This document shows positions 1 to 11,064 of a stretch of DNA of 64,000 nucleotides, piece by piece. Origin of the DNA: JADGHX01 sp037200125 (GTDB lineage: Bacteria > Pseudomonadota > Gammaproteobacteria > Steroidobacterales > Steroidobacteraceae). The DNA is taken from NCBI GenBank assembly GCA_037200125.1, contig JBBCGS010000006.1:434001-498000 (forward strand), written 5' to 3'. Position numbers and translations under genes: made by a program. The notes beneath the pieces are model-generated. The model was not told the DNA's origin. It saw only the letters and a program-made list of their open reading frames with translations, and did no database searches. The first letter of the stretch is position 1. Each line of letters starts with the position of its first letter.

Positions 1-102
1 GTTGATCAGCACCTCGGCAATACCGCCCATGCCGCTGCCGCCGATGCCGACGAAATGGATGGTGTTGATCCGCCGCATGCGGTCTGTGCCCACCGACGTC
101 AT
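1..102 (-). CDS. murC: UDP-N-acetylmuramate--L-alanine ligase, N-terminal part only
   Basis: Only the first 34 codons lie in the window; the gene runs off the left edge. The translated start contains IHFVGIGGSGMGGIAEVL, the glycine-rich nucleotide-binding loop that opens MurC. MurC adds L-alanine to UDP-MurNAc in the cytoplasm. The ATG (102-100) overlaps the murG stop as ATGA, so translation is coupled to murG. A second in-frame ATG eight codons later is also possible. The order murG-murC fits the standard dcw cluster. Confidence 0.9.
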   Translation of the reverse strand, partial: MTSVGTDRMRRINTIHFVGIGGSGMGGIAEVLIN

Positions 103-1184
103 GCGGCACTCCTTGCATGCCGGACGCACGACTGGAACAGCTCTTCCGCCGCGTTTGGCTTCGCGAGCAGGCGCGCGCGCTCGGCCATTGCGAGCAACTT
201 GCCGCGACCTTCACAGAGACGCTGCATCTCCGTGGCGAGACGCTCGGGCGTCACGTCGCGGTCGTGAATCAGCACAGCCGCGTTTTCCTGCACGAGGTAC
301 TGCGCGTTGTGAGTCTGGTGATCGTCCACCGCGGCGGGGAACGGCACGAGGATCGCACCGACACCGGCGGCGGCGAGCTCGGAAATCGTGAGCGCGCCGG
401 CGCGGCAGATCACCAGATCCGCCCACGCGTAGGCTTCCGCCATGTCTTCGATGAACGGCCGCACGTCGGCGCGCACGTTCGCGTCCGTGTAGTTCTTCTT
501 CGCGTTGTCGATCCACTTCTCGCCGGCCTGGTGGCGCACTTCGATGTCGACCGCGCCCGCGAGGCGCGCGATGGCGAACGGCACGGTGGCGTTCAGCTTC
601 ATGGCACCGAGGCTTCCGCCGATCACGAGCAGGCGAATGGCGCCACTACGCTGCGCAAAGCGCTGTGCCGGCGCCGGAACCGCAAAGATCTCGGCCCGCA
701 CCGGATTGCCGATAGCGCGCGCTTTCGTGCCGGCATCGAAGCTGTTCGGAAACGCCTCCAGCACTTCACGCGACAACGGGGCCAGGCGGCGGTTGGTAAA
801 TCCCGCGATGGCGTTCTGTTCGTGGATCACGAGCGGCGCGCGCGTCAGCCATGCCGCAACCCCGCCGGGACCGGTGACGAACCCGCCCAATCCCACGACG
901 ACGATCGGCCGATGCCGGCGCATCACGCGCAGCGCCTGATACAACGCGTGCGCGAGACGGAAAGGAGCCGCAAGCAGTGTTATCACTCCCTTGCCGCGCA
1001 ACCCGCCCACCGACAGCCACTCGATCGGGAAATTGTTCTGCGGCACGATGCGCGCTTCAAGGCCCCGACGCGTGCCGAGCCACACGACCTCGTAGGATCG
1101 CGAGCGAAGCAGGCGCGCGAGCGCGAGCGCCGGGAAAACATGCCCACCGGTTCCGCCTGCCATGATGAGTACCGGTCGCGTCAC
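99..1184 (-). CDS. murG: MurG, lipid II synthase (GlcNAc transferase)
   Basis: 361 residues, normal for MurG. It transfers GlcNAc from UDP-GlcNAc to lipid I on the inner face of the membrane. The N terminus has the GT-B signature MAGGTGGHVFPALALA. The C-terminal half has ICRAGALTISELAAAG and PFPAAVDDHQTHNAQYL, the nucleotide-sugar site. The reading frame is intact, unlike most neighbours. It overlaps ftsW upstream and murC downstream by four bases each, so it sits inside one tightly coupled operon. Confidence 0.96.
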   Translation of the reverse strand: MTRPVLIMAGGTGGHVFPALALARLLRSRSYEVVWLGTRRGLEARIVPQNNFPIEWLSVGGLRGKGVITLLAAPFRLAHALYQALRVMRRHRPIVVVGLGGFVTGPGGVAAWLTRAPLVIHEQNAIAGFTNRRLAPLSREVLEAFPNSFDAGTKARAIGNPVRAEIFAVPAPAQRFAQRSGAIRLLVIGGSLGAMKLNATVPFAIARLAGAVDIEVRHQAGEKWIDNAKKNYTDANVRADVRPFIEDMAEAYAWADLVICRAGALTISELAAAGVGAILVPFPAAVDDHQTHNAQYLVQENAAVLIHDRDVTPERLATEMQRLCEGRGKLLAMAERARLLAKPNAAEELFQSCVRHARSAA

Positions 1185-2409
1185 TCGTCATCCTCATCGC
1201 GTGCTTCGGCGCGACGCACGGAAGCGGAACCGCGCCCTTCGGACATTGCCTCGTGATACACACGCAGCAACAGGCCGACCCATGCCAGCGTGACGATGAG
1301 GCTCGAGCGCCCGTAGCTCATGAGCGGCAGCGTCAGCCCTTTCGTCGGCAGCGCGCCCATGTTCACGCCAATGTTGATGAACGCCTGCAGGCCGAGCCAC
1401 AGCCCGAACCCGATGGCCAGGTATGAAGCGAACTGAAGGCCCGCGTTCTGAGCGAGCCGCGCGATGTGGAAGCTGCGCCAGACGAGGCCGATGAAGAGCG
1501 CCAGCGTGAGCACGACACCCGCGAGGCCAAGCTCTTCGGCCAGCACCGCGAACAGAAAGTCCGTGTGCGCCTCCGGCAAGTAGAAAAGCTTCTGCACGCT
1601 GCCACCGAGACCAACGCCGAACCACTCGCCGCGACCGATGGCGATGAGCGACTGCGCGAGCTGGAATCCGCTGTTCTCGTAGTGAGCCCACGGATCGAGA
1701 AAAGCCATGATGCGCGCGAGACGATAGGGAGATGTGAACGCGAGCGCCGCGAAACCGGCGCCGGCGACGAGAAGCATCCCGATTGTCCATCGCAGCTGCG
1801 CACCGGCAACGAACAAGAGGCCAAAGCCTGTCGCGAAGAGCACCGTGGCCGCGCCGAAATCCGGTTCGGCGAGCAGTAGAACGCCAACGAGGGCGAGCAG
1901 CCCCAGCGGCTTGACCAGTCCCATCAGCGAGCCGCGCAGCTCGTCCGAACGGCGCACCGCGTAGCTCGCTATGTAGATGAGCACGAACACGCGCGTGAGC
2001 TCGGAGATCTGGAAGTTGAAGCCGACGAGACGGATCCAGCGGCGGCTGCCGTTCACCGAGTGTCCGAGACCGGGAATGAACACGACGAGCAGCATCACGC
2101 CCGCCGCGATGAGCAGCGGTGTCGAGATGCGCTCGAGCAGCCGCGTGGGCAGGCAGAAGACGAAAGCCGCCGCCACGCATCCGACCAGCGAGAGCACGAG
2201 CTGCCGTTCGAGATAGAAGAAGACGTCGCCCGTCTCCTTGCTCGCAATCGAGATGGAAGCCGAAGTCACCATCACGAGGCCGAGCAGCAGGATCGCGAAG
2301 ACGAGCCCCACCGTCACCGGTCGATGTGAACCGTGACGCCGCTGCGGCTGCCCGAACGGGCGAACGACATCGGCGTCGCGCCCGCGCCTTTCATAACTGC
2401 GCTGTTCAT
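1181..2409 (-). CDS. ftsW: FtsW, septal peptidoglycan polymerase (frameshifted in this sequence)
   Basis: SEDS-family membrane glycosyltransferase that works with FtsI at the division septum. The frame from 2317 (GTG) gives 378 residues with the multiple membrane helices and late LPLMSYGRSS motif of FtsW. The likely true start is the ATG at 2409, which overlaps the murD stop as ATGA. It reads MNSAVMKGAGATPMS and continues to VHIDR, then hits TGA at about 2318, one base out of frame with the rest. A single-base indel near 2318 would join the cytoplasmic N terminus to the first helix. I treat this as a sequence error. Confidence 0.9.
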
Positions 2410-3762
2410 GCGGCCAGCTCCTTCACGGCCTGCGCGAACACCGCGCCCCTGTGCGTGTAGTCACGGAACATGTCGAGGCTGGCGCACGCGGGCGAGAGCA
2501 GCACGGTGTCGCCGGGCTGGGCCGCGCGAGCCGCCGCGCGAACGGCCGCTTCGAGCGTGGCCGCACGCTCGAGCGTGCACACGCCCTCGAGCGCGATCTC
2601 GATCGCCGGCGCGTCCCGGCCGATGAGCACCGTGTGGCGCACCTTGCCGCGAAACGCAGCCGCGAGCGGCGCGAAATCCTGATTCTTGCCATCACCGCCC
2701 CGCGATCAGCACGAGCGGGCCGCTCATTCCGGCGACGGCGGCGAGCGTCGCGCCGACGTTCGTGCCCTTCGAATCGTTCACGTAGGTCACACCGTTCACA
2801 TCGGCGACCCACTGCGAGCGATGCGGCAGGCCGGGGAACGTGCGCAGCTCTTCGAGCATCGAGGCGAGCGGCAGGCCGAGCGCTTCGCCCAGCGCGAGCG
2901 CGGCGAGCGCGTTCGCGGCGTTGTGAAGACCGGTGATCTTCATGTCGGACACGGGGATCAGCAGCACACCGCGACGAGTGAGCCACCACTTCGAATCCCG
3001 CCCCGTCACCACCGCGTACTCGGCGCCGACAGAGGAGCGCAGCGAGAAGCCGAGCGTGTTCTGACCCGGGCGCGACATGGCGACGACCAGCGGATCGTCG
3101 AGATTGATCACGGCGGTATCGCAGCGGGCGAAGATGCGCGCCTTCGCGGCCGCGTAGTCTTCGATCGTCGCGTAACGGTCCATGTGATCCGGCGTCACGT
3201 TCAGGACAACCGCGGCCTTGAGATCGAGCGACACCGTGGATTCGAGCTGATAGCTCGACAGCTCCAGCACATAGAGCTCGGTCTTCTTCGCGTCGCTCTC
3301 GGCGGCGGACAGCAGCTCGAGCGCGGGCTCGCCGAGATTTCACCGACGCGCACATTGATGCCGGCGCGAGCCGCCATGCGGCCGACCAGCGTCGTCACCG
3401 TGCTCTTGCCGTTCGTGCCCGTGATGCCTACGACGGGCGCATCGACGGCGCGCGCGAACAGCTCGATGTCGCCCACGACGTCGAGGCCGCGACGCCGCGC
3501 CTCGACGAAGAACGGCGCCGCCAGCGAAACGCCAGGCGAGACGACGACGCACAGCGCGTCGTCGAGCAGCTTCGTATCCAGGCCACCGAGCCGTACCGGC
3601 ACGGACGGATCGAGCGCGCGCAACTTCGCCAGCTCCGGCGGATTCTCGCGCGTGTCCGTCACGGCGACGTTCCAGCCATGGCCGAGCAAGTAGCGCACGC
3701 AGGAAAAGCCGGTCTTGCCCAGACCGACAATCACCGCGGAGTTGGCGCGTGAAGGGGGTCAT
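2406..3762 (-). CDS. murD: MurD, UDP-MurNAc-L-Ala--D-Glu ligase (three frameshifts)
   Basis: Mur ligase adding D-glutamate to UDP-MurNAc-L-Ala. The pieces read in order: start MTPFTR at 3762 (overlapping the mraY stop), then IVGLGKTGFSCVRYLLG, the ATP loop GITGTNGKSTVTTLVG, VLELSSYQLES, NVTPDHMDRY, YVNDSKGTNVGAT, and a C-terminal piece ending FAQAVKELAA at 2406. The frame changes near 3745, 3343 and 2698; the last is one G too many in a GGGG run. All key motifs are present, and the gene is essential and single-copy in the operon, so these are most likely base-calling errors, not decay. Confidence 0.9.
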
Positions 3763-4843
3763 CTGAGTTTCAACGTGGCAAGCCCGACGAGCACGAGGAT
3801 CAGCGAGATGATCCAGAAGCGAACGATAACCTTCGGCTCCGCCCAGCCCTTCAGCTCGAAATGATGATGCAGCGGCGCCATGCGGAAGATGCGGCGGCCC
3901 GTGAGCTTGAACGACGCGACCTGCAGGATCACCGACACGGTTTCGAGCACGAAGATGCCGCCCATCACGAGTGTGACAACTTCCTGCCGCACGACGACCG
4001 CCATGATGCCGATGGCTGCGCCGAGCGCGAGCGCGCGATGTCACCCATGAACACCTGTGCGGGATAGGAGTTGAACCAGAGGAAGCCGAGGCCGGAGCCA
4101 GCCATCGCCGCGCAGAAGATCAGCAGCTCGCCGCCATGAGGAATCGACGGGATCTGCAGGTACTCCGAGATCACCGCATTACCGCTCGTGAACGCGAAGA
4201 TCCCGAGGCCGCCCGCCACCAGCGTCACCGGCATGATCGCAAGCCCGTCGAGCCCGTCGGTGAGGTTCACCGCGTTGCTCATGCCGACGATCATGAAATA
4301 CGTGATCAGGATGAAACCCCAGGGCGGCAGCTGCACGGCGAAGGATTTCACGAACGGCAGGAACAACTGGGTTTCGGCGGGGCTGGAGGAGGTCCAGTAG
4401 AGAACCGCCGCGGCCGCAAGCCCCGCGATGGACTGATAGAAATACTTCCAGCGAGCGATGAGGCCGCGCGAGTTGCCGACGACGAGCTTCAGGTAGTCGT
4501 CGTAGAAGCCGATGAGCCCGAACGCGATCGTCACGCCGAGCACGACCCAGACGAAGCGGTTGGCGAGGTTCGCCCACGACAGCGTTGCGACCATGATCGA
4601 CACGAGGATCAGCGCGCCGCCCATCGTCGGCGTGCCGGCTTTCGGCAGATGGCTCTTCGGGCCGTCCTTGCGCACCTGCTGGCCGATCTGATAGCGCGAC
4701 AGCGACGCGATCATCTTCGGGCCGAACACGAGCGAGAAACCGAGCGCGGTCAGCGTCGCGAGAATTGCGCGGAACGTCAGGTACGAGAAGACGTTGAAGC
4801 CCGAGTAAAAGGCCGTGAGTTGTTGTGTGAGCCAGTACAGCAC
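3759..4843 (-). CDS. mraY: MraY, phospho-MurNAc-pentapeptide translocase (one frameshift)
   Basis: About 361 residues, the family length. It makes lipid I by moving phospho-MurNAc-pentapeptide to undecaprenyl phosphate in the inner membrane. The GTG start gives MLYWLTQQLTAFYSGFNVFSY. Visible family motifs are GGALIL, FGLIGFYDDYLKL, NAVNLTDGLDGLA and, after the shift, APLHHHFELKGW. A missing G near 4038, just after AQVFMGD, puts the last 80 residues in another frame. The continuation reads as ordinary MraY, so a sequence error is the simplest explanation. Confidence 0.93.
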
Positions 4844-4846
4844 GAC

Positions 4847-6217
4847 CTAACCTTCTTTCTTCAGCGGCACGCCGCCCAACGCTTCGATGACTTTCTCGAG
4901 GCGGTTCGAACGCGAACCCTTCACGAGCAGGCGGACGTCCGGCGCGAGCTCGGCGTCGACGGCCTGCGAGAGCGTGGTGGTGTCCGCGAACCACTCCGCG
5001 CCGGCACCAAAACTCTTCACGGTGAGCTGCGCGTCGTTGCCGACGGCGAACAGACGCTCGACTCCATGCGCACGCGCGAAGCTGCCGACCTCAGTGTGCG
5101 CGTCGGGGGAAAATTCGCCGAGCTCGCCCATCTGACCGAAGACGAGCCACTTGCGGCCGCCTTCGATCTGCTCCAGCACGTCGATGCCCGCGTGTACGGA
5201 ACTGGGATTGGCGTTGTAGGTGTCGTCGATGAGCACCGCGCCATGACGGCTCTTCTTCAGCTGCAGGCGGCCCTTTACGGCCTGAACCGCGCCGAGTCCC
5301 GCAACGATGTGGTCGAGCGTCACGCCAGCGGCCGCCGCCGCGGCGGCGGCACCGAGCGCATTGATCACGTTGTGACGGCCGCGAGCTTCAGCGCGATGGG
5401 CGCACGACCGAGCGGGCAGCCGAGCGTGAAGCGCGTGATGAATCCATCGGCGTCGATACCGGTACGCACATCGGCCGCGGTGAAATCGGCGCCCGCCCGT
5501 GAGACCGAACGTGGTGATCTTCGCGCGCGTCATCGCGCGCCACATGCCGGCAAACTCGTCGTCGGCATTGATCACCGCTGTCGCGGCGGGCGCAAGCCCG
5601 GCAACCATCTCGCCTTCGGCACGTGCCGCGCCTTCGAGGCTGCCGAAGCCTTCCAGATGCTCGGCGCCGGCGTTCGTGATGAGGCCTACCGTGGGGCGCC
5701 CGATCTCCACGAGCAGCGCGACTTCACCGGGCGCGTTCGCACCCATCTCCACAACCGCGAATTTCTGCTCGCCGTCGAGGCGGAAGAGCGTGAGCGGCAC
5801 GCCGATGTGATTGTTGAGATTGCCGCGCGTCGCGAGGCATGTGCCCGCCTGCGCGAGAATCGTCGCGATCATTTCCTTGACGGTCGTCTTGCCGTTGCTG
5901 CCGGCGACGCCGACGAGCGGGATGGCGAAGCTCTCGCGCCACTCGTGCGAAGCTTTTTCCAGCGCCTTCTGGGTGTTCGGAACAACGATCTGCGCGATGG
6001 GCGCCGCCAACTGCGCATCCACCACTGCGCCGGCGGCACCCGCTCTAGCGGCGGCCTCGACGAACTCATTGCCGTTGAAGTTCGGGCCGTGAAGCGCAAC
6101 GAACAGCTCGCCGGCCGCGAGCGTGCGCGTGTCCGTGGAGACGGCGGTGTACGTGCGGTCGGCTCCGAAGAGCCGACCGCCGCAGGCATGCGCGAATTCC
6201 CCTAGCGTGCGCTTCAT
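4847..6217 (-). CDS. murF: MurF, UDP-MurNAc-tripeptide--D-Ala-D-Ala ligase (paired compensating frameshifts)
   Basis: Mur ligase that adds D-Ala-D-Ala to complete the UDP-MurNAc-pentapeptide. The 456-residue frame has the ATP loop GVAGSNGKTTVKEMIA, NNHIGVPLTLFRL, EMGAN, ITNAGAEHLEGFG, RHNVINALGAAAA and IDDTYNANPSS. Between about 5495 and 5385 the translation turns arginine-rich. The neighbouring frame there gives sensible MurF sequence, so one extra G near 5495 is cancelled by one missing G near 5385. The protein is therefore locally scrambled on paper but probably normal in the cell. It overlaps the murE stop by four bases. Confidence 0.93.
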   Translation of the reverse strand: MKRTLGEFAHACGGRLFGADRTYTAVSTDTRTLAAGELFVALHGPNFNGNEFVEAAARAGAAGAVVDAQLAAPIAQIVVPNTQKALEKASHEWRESFAIPLVGVAGSNGKTTVKEMIATILAQAGTCLATRGNLNNHIGVPLTLFRLDGEQKFAVVEMGANAPGEVALLVEIGRPTVGLITNAGAEHLEGFGSLEGAARAEGEMVAGLAPAATAVINADDEFAGMWRAMTRAKITTFGLTGGRRFHRGRCAYRYRRRWIHHALHARLPARSCAHRAEARGRHNVINALGAAAAAAAAGVTLDHIVAGLGAVQAVKGRLQLKKSRHGAVLIDDTYNANPSSVHAGIDVLEQIEGGRKWLVFGQMGELGEFSPDAHTEVGSFARAHGVERLFAVGNDAQLTVKSFGAGAEWFADTTTLSQAVDAELAPDVRLLVKGSRSNRLEKVIEALGGVPLKKEG

Positions 6218-7804
6218 GCCTGTTCCCCGAAATACTCGCGGATCACGGCCTGATCGCTGAACGGCCGCTGTTCCGTGCCGTAAATCTGGTAATCCTCGTG
6301 CCCTTTGCCGGCCACGACGACGACATCATCCGGCGTCGCGCTCTGCAGCGTGGAAATGATCGCCTTGCGCCGATCGTGCTCCACGCGAACCGAGGTGGCG
6401 CGAACGACGACCGGGATCGCCGGCGCGCCCGTGCGCTGAATGCCCGAGTCGTTGATGTTGCCGAACGTGGACGATTTGGTCACGGCGCGCAGTCCCGCGC
6501 AGATGTCCGTGACGATCCGGCGCGGATCCTCGGTGCGCGGGTTGTCGTCGGTCACGACGATGCTGTCCGCGAGCTCCGCCGCAATGGTCCCCATCAGCGG
6601 GCGCTTGCCGGCATCGCGATCCCCGCCCGCGCCGAAGACCACATGCAGCTTGCCGCGACAGTGCATGCGTGCCGCGCGCAGCGCCTTGCTCAGCGCATCG
6701 GGCGTGTGGGCGTAGTCGACGACCGCCAGCGGCTGCACGCCGTGCCCGCCGAACAGCTCCAGGCGCCCCGCTCGGCGGGCGACATTTCGACAGGGCGTCC
6801 GCGGCATCGGGCAGCGGAACACCCCAGGCGAGCAGCGTCGCCAGCACCGTCAACACGTTCTCGACGTTGAAGTCGCCGATCAGCGGCACGGCGACTTCAC
6901 CCACGCCCCAGCTCGACTCGATGCCGATCACGAGGCCGGTCGACGCCGCGTTCACCCGGGTCGCGCGCACGAACTCGGCGAGAACCACCGGGTCGCGCCG
7001 CGTCGTGATGACGAGCCGTACATCCGAGGTACGCGCGGCGAGTTGCGCTCCAAATTCGTCATCGACGTTGATCACACGCGCCACGAGACCGCTCGAAGCG
7101 AACAGCAGCGCCTTGGCGGCACCGTACTTCTCCATGGTGCCGTGATAGTCGAGATGATCGCGCGTGAGGTTCGTGAACACGGCGGCATGAAAGCGCACGG
7201 CGTTCACGCGGCCCTGGTCGAGCGCGTGCGAAGAGACTTCCATCGCCACGCATTCAGCACCGAGGCGACGCAGATGATCCAGCTGACGGTGAACGGTGAC
7301 CGCGTCGGACGTTGTGTGCGAAGTCGTCGTCAGCGCTGATGGCAGGCCATACCCAATCGTCCCGATGTAGCCGGTGGGCGTGCCGGTATGAGTAAGCGCC
7401 TGCGAAAGCAGGTACGCACAGGTTGTCTTGCCGTTCGTTCCGGTGATGCCCGCGATGTCGAGCGCTTGCGACGGCGAGCCGAAGAACCGATCCGCAATCG
7501 TGCCGACGTGATGGCTGAGCCGCGGCACGCTGCCGAAGAAAACGTTAGGCGCTTTCGCGGCGGCCCGTGCCGCGGCCTGCTCGGCTGCGCTGCCCGCTTC
7601 ACCCACCGTTTCGTAGAGCACCGCGCGCGCGCCCTTGGCGATCACAGACTCGGCAAAGTCGAGGCCGTGATGCTTTTGCCCCCGGCAGGCGAGAAACAGC
7701 GCGCCCGGCGTGACCGCACGGCTATCGAGCGTGACGTCCGACACCATGAGGTCGGGCGGCACGCTGGCCAGACCCGCCGTCAGCTCTGAGAGGGCTCGTG
7801 CCAT
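6214..7804 (-). CDS. murE: MurE, UDP-MurNAc-dipeptide--diaminopimelate ligase (one frameshift)
   Basis: Mur ligase that adds the third residue of the stem peptide. Motifs in order are DSRAVTPGALFLACRG, the ATP loop GITGTNGKTTCAYLL, EVSSHALDQGR, FTNLTRDHLDYHG, then in the second frame VVDYAHTPDALSKAL, VFGAGGDRDAGKRPLM and DDNPRTEDP. The DNPR motif is the meso-diaminopimelate-type specificity motif. The frame changes once near 6785, between LSK and GRLELFGG. The start ATG overlaps the ftsI stop (TGATG), and the end overlaps murF as ATGA. Confidence 0.93.
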
Positions 7805-9551
7805 CAGCGCTTCACCGTCTGCAGCGGCTTCGGAGCGGGCGCGGGCTTCGCGATGTCATCCATGTCCCGCACGATCTGGTCGGGCGGAACCGCCATCAGG
7901 CGCAGCGCGCCGCCGACGACCTCCGCAAAGACGGGCGCGGAAACTTCACCGCCCTGATGCTTGCCCTCGGGCTCATCGAGCACGACCACGGCGGCAAGGC
8001 GCGGGTTCGTCGCGGGCGCCACGCCGCCGAACACCGCCATGTAGTTTTCTTTGGAGTAGCCGCCCGCGATCGCCTTCTCCGCCGTGCCCGTCTTACCCGA
8101 GACGCGGTAGCCGGGAATCGCCGCGCGAAACCCGTGCCGTCCGAGGTCACGACGGACTCGAGCAGATGAATGAGCTCCGCGCTCACTTTCGGATCGAGCG
8201 CTTGCGTGCCCGCCGGCGGCTTGTCGACGAGCAGAAAGGAGACAGGGCGCATCACACCCTTCGCGCCCACGGTGGCGTAGGCGTGGGCGAGCTGAAGCGG
8301 CGTGACCGAGAGGTTGTAGCCAAAGCTCATGCGCGAGATCGCGACCTGCCGCCAGTGCGAGTAGTGCGTCAGCAGGCCCGCGGACTCTCCGGGATAGCCG
8401 CTCGTCGTGACCTGGCCGAAGCCCAGGCGTGAGAGCGTGCCCCACATCTGCTCGGGCTCGAGCGAAAGCGCCAGCATCGTCATGCCGACATTGGAGCTCC
8501 TCGCGAGGATCGTCGCGATGTTGATGCGTCCGAGACTGCCGTGCTCTTCCTCGACCAGCGTCGTGCCCACCTTGATGAAGCCCGGCGACGTGTCGATGAT
8601 GCTGTCTTCGTGATACTTGCCCGAGGCGAGCGCCGCCGCGACCACGAACGGCTTCATGCTCGAGCCCGGCTCGAAGATGTCGGTGACGGCCCGATTGCGA
8701 TACATGGCCGGCGTGAGCTGCGAGCGATCGTTCGGGTTGTACGAAGGCTGGTTCACCATCGCGAGCACTTCGCCCGTCGTCACATCCATCACGACGACCG
8801 AGCCGGCCCGCGCACGCGTCTCGCGAATGGCGGACTTGAGCCCGCGATAAGCGAGGTACTGGATGCGCAGATCGATCGAGAGCGTGAGGTTGCGACCCGG
8901 GCGCACGGCGCGGATGCTCTCCACGTCCTGCACGATGCGGCCGTAGCGATCCTGGATGATGCGCTTCTGCCCATCTTCGCCCGCGAGCCAGTGGTCGAAC
9001 GCGAGCTCGAGGCCTTCCTGCCCCACATCGTCGACGTTGGTGAAGCCGAGCACGTGGCCCGCCACTTCGCCCGCCGGGTAGTAGCGGCGGTACTCGCGCA
9101 TCAGATAGACGCCCGGAATGTCGAGCGCCTTGATTTTCTGCGCGTCCGCCGGCTGCATATGGCGGGCCAGATACAGGAACTCGCGCGACAGATTGCTCGT
9201 GATGCGCCGGGTGAGCTCCTGGCTGTTCATCTTGAGCGCCTTCGCAAGGCCCGGGAACTGATCCGACGCGAGCGCCAGTTCCTTCGGGTTCGCGTAGATC
9301 GAGTCGACCGGCGTGCTCACCGCGAGCGGCTCGCCGTAGCGATCGACGATGGTGCCGCGGTGGGACGCGATCTCGATCACGCGCGAAAAGTTCTGCGTCC
9401 CGCGCTTCTGCAGAAAGCCCTTGTCGATGAGCTGCAGGTCCACCGCGCGCCAGACGAGCGCGATGGCGCTGCAGGCGAGCACGCCGAATAGCAGATAGGC
9501 CCGCCACCGGAAGGAGGCGGTATGCATTTCGCGCTCGGTGCGACCGCTCAT
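7804..9551 (-). CDS. ftsI: FtsI (PBP3), septal transpeptidase (one frameshift)
   Basis: Class B penicillin-binding protein that crosslinks septal peptidoglycan. A single N-terminal membrane anchor (about residues 16-36) is followed by the dimerisation/pedestal region and the transpeptidase domain. Active-site motifs are SSMK in FEPGSSMKPFV, SSN in ARSSNVGMTML, and KTG in RVSGKTGTAEKAI. The KTG region lies in another frame because one C is missing near 8130, after DGTGF. The downstream frame runs cleanly to the murE overlap at 7804, so I take the break as a sequence error. Confidence 0.94.
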
Positions 9552-9588
9552 GGCCCCGTCCTCATGGCCCCGTTCCCGTGGACGATGC

Positions 9589-9885
9589 TCACGGGGACAC
9601 CAGCTCGATGTCTTTGGGCGGCGGCGTCGCCATCTTCAGCTTCGTGCTCGCCACGCGCTCCACGAACGCATGCGTGGACCACGCGCTCTGCTCGAGCTGC
9701 AACTGACCCCACTCCACCTCGAGGTTGTCCCGCTGGTTATTGAGCCGCTCCAGCGCCACGAACAGCTCGCGTGCGCGGTGCTTCGAGTAGATCGCGCCGG
9801 CGGCGGAGCCGAGCGCGACGACCCACAGCGCGGCGAGCGCGATCGTCATGAGCTTGCGGCTGACAGGGAGGGAGGCGATGCGCAC
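9589..9885 (-). CDS. ftsL: FtsL, divisome bitopic membrane protein
   Basis: 98 residues with a short cytoplasmic N terminus, one membrane helix (about residues 13-31: TIALAALWVVALGSAAGAI) and a periplasmic coiled-coil segment rich in Leu, Glu and Gln. This is the FtsL layout, and its place between rsmH and ftsI is diagnostic. FtsL forms the FtsQLB complex that activates FtsWI. FtsL is poorly conserved in sequence, so the call rests on position, size and topology. Confidence 0.85.
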   Translation of the reverse strand: MRIASLPVSRKLMTIALAALWVVALGSAAGAIYSKHRARELFVALERLNNQRDNLEVEWGQLQLEQSAWSTHAFVERVASTKLKMATPPPKDIELVSP

Positions 9886-9892
9886 GTGCGGA

Positions 9893-10819
9893 CTACCTCA
9901 CCCGTTCGACGACGCGGAGCATGGCGCTGCGCGCGCGGGGGTTGCGGGCGATCTCGTCGGCGGCGGGACGAGTCTTGCGACCCACGATCCGGAAGCGCGG
10001 TTCCGCGGCGGCGGGAATGATCGGCAGTCGCGCGAGATCCGGGGGGACGCGGCTCTGCGACTCCATGAAGCGCTTCACGGCGCGATCTTCCAGGGAATGG
10101 AACGTGATGGCGGCAAGGCGTCCGCCGAGGTCGAGCGCGTTGGCGGCGGCGATGAGCCCGCGCTCGAGCTGGCCGAGCTCGTCGTTGATGAACATGCGCA
10201 ACGCCTGGAACGTGCGCGTGGCGGGATTCTTACCGGGCTCGCGCGTACGAACGGCGCGCGACACGAGCTCGGCAAGTTGCGAGGTGCGGGTGAGCGGCGC
10301 GGCGGCGCGCGAGTTCACGATGCTTTCCGCGATGCGCCGCGCGAAGCGTTCTTCGCCTAGCGTGGCGATCACCTCGCGAATCTCGTCGACGCCCGCGCGA
10401 GCGAGCCACGCAGATACGGGCTCGCCACGTGTCGCATCCATGCGCATGTCGATCGGGCCGTCCGCCCGGAAGCTGAAACCGCGAGCAGGGTCGTCGAGCT
10501 GCGGAGATGAGACACCGAGGTCGAAGAGCACGCCGCGACACGGCCGGCCGTCCGAGTAGCGGGACACGAGCGTCGCAAGCTCGGCAAACGGCGCATGGAC
10601 GAGCGCAAGCCGCACTTCGTCGGCAAAGCGCGCACGGCCGGCCTCGATGGCCGCCGCATCCCGGTCGATCGCGAGCAAGAAGCCTTTTCTACCCAAGGCC
10701 TCGAGAATGCGTGCCGTGTGCCCGCCGCGCCCGAACGTCGCATCGACATAGTAACCATCCGCTTCGAGTGCGAGCGCCGCGAGCGACTCCTCGACAAGCA
10801 CTGGCGTGTGCTCATCCAT
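9893..10819 (-). CDS. rsmH: RsmH, 16S rRNA m4C1402 N4-methyltransferase
   Basis: 308 residues from the ATG at 10819, which has GGAGC just upstream; longer in-frame starts have no support. The N terminus MDEHTPVLVEESL and the SAM-binding loop DATFGRGGHTARILEAL are typical of RsmH (MraW), followed by VLFDLGVSSPQLDDPARGFS. It methylates N4 of C1402 in 16S rRNA. It is the second gene of the dcw operon, downstream of mraZ. Confidence 0.95.
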   Translation of the reverse strand: MDEHTPVLVEESLAALALEADGYYVDATFGRGGHTARILEALGRKGFLLAIDRDAAAIEAGRARFADEVRLALVHAPFAELATLVSRYSDGRPCRGVLFDLGVSSPQLDDPARGFSFRADGPIDMRMDATRGEPVSAWLARAGVDEIREVIATLGEERFARRIAESIVNSRAAAPLTRTSQLAELVSRAVRTREPGKNPATRTFQALRMFINDELGQLERGLIAAANALDLGGRLAAITFHSLEDRAVKRFMESQSRVPPDLARLPIIPAAAEPRFRIVGRKTRPAADEIARNPRARSAMLRVVERVR

Positions 10820-11064
10820 GGAAATAGCTCCAGCCGCGAAGCGGTGCCAGACCGCCCCCCGAAGTGCCGCGTTGCCGACCACCACCCAAGACGTGAATGC
10901 GTGCCAGAGCCGTTCCGCCTGCGCAGCGCGCAGTCGCGCGCGACATCGCGTACGCCCCCACGCAGGCCACTGCCTGCCGCAATACGCTCGTCACCGCCAC
11001 CGCGCACGCCGCCTGGCACGTGCGCATCCACGTCCCCCTGAAACCCATCACCGCTGCGACCCGC

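Noticed and set aside
117..1256. Long plus-strand open frames opposite the dcw genes (for example 117-1256 and 4136-6205)
   Set aside because: They are antisense frames kept open by high GC at third positions, with arginine/histidine-rich nonsense composition and no domains.
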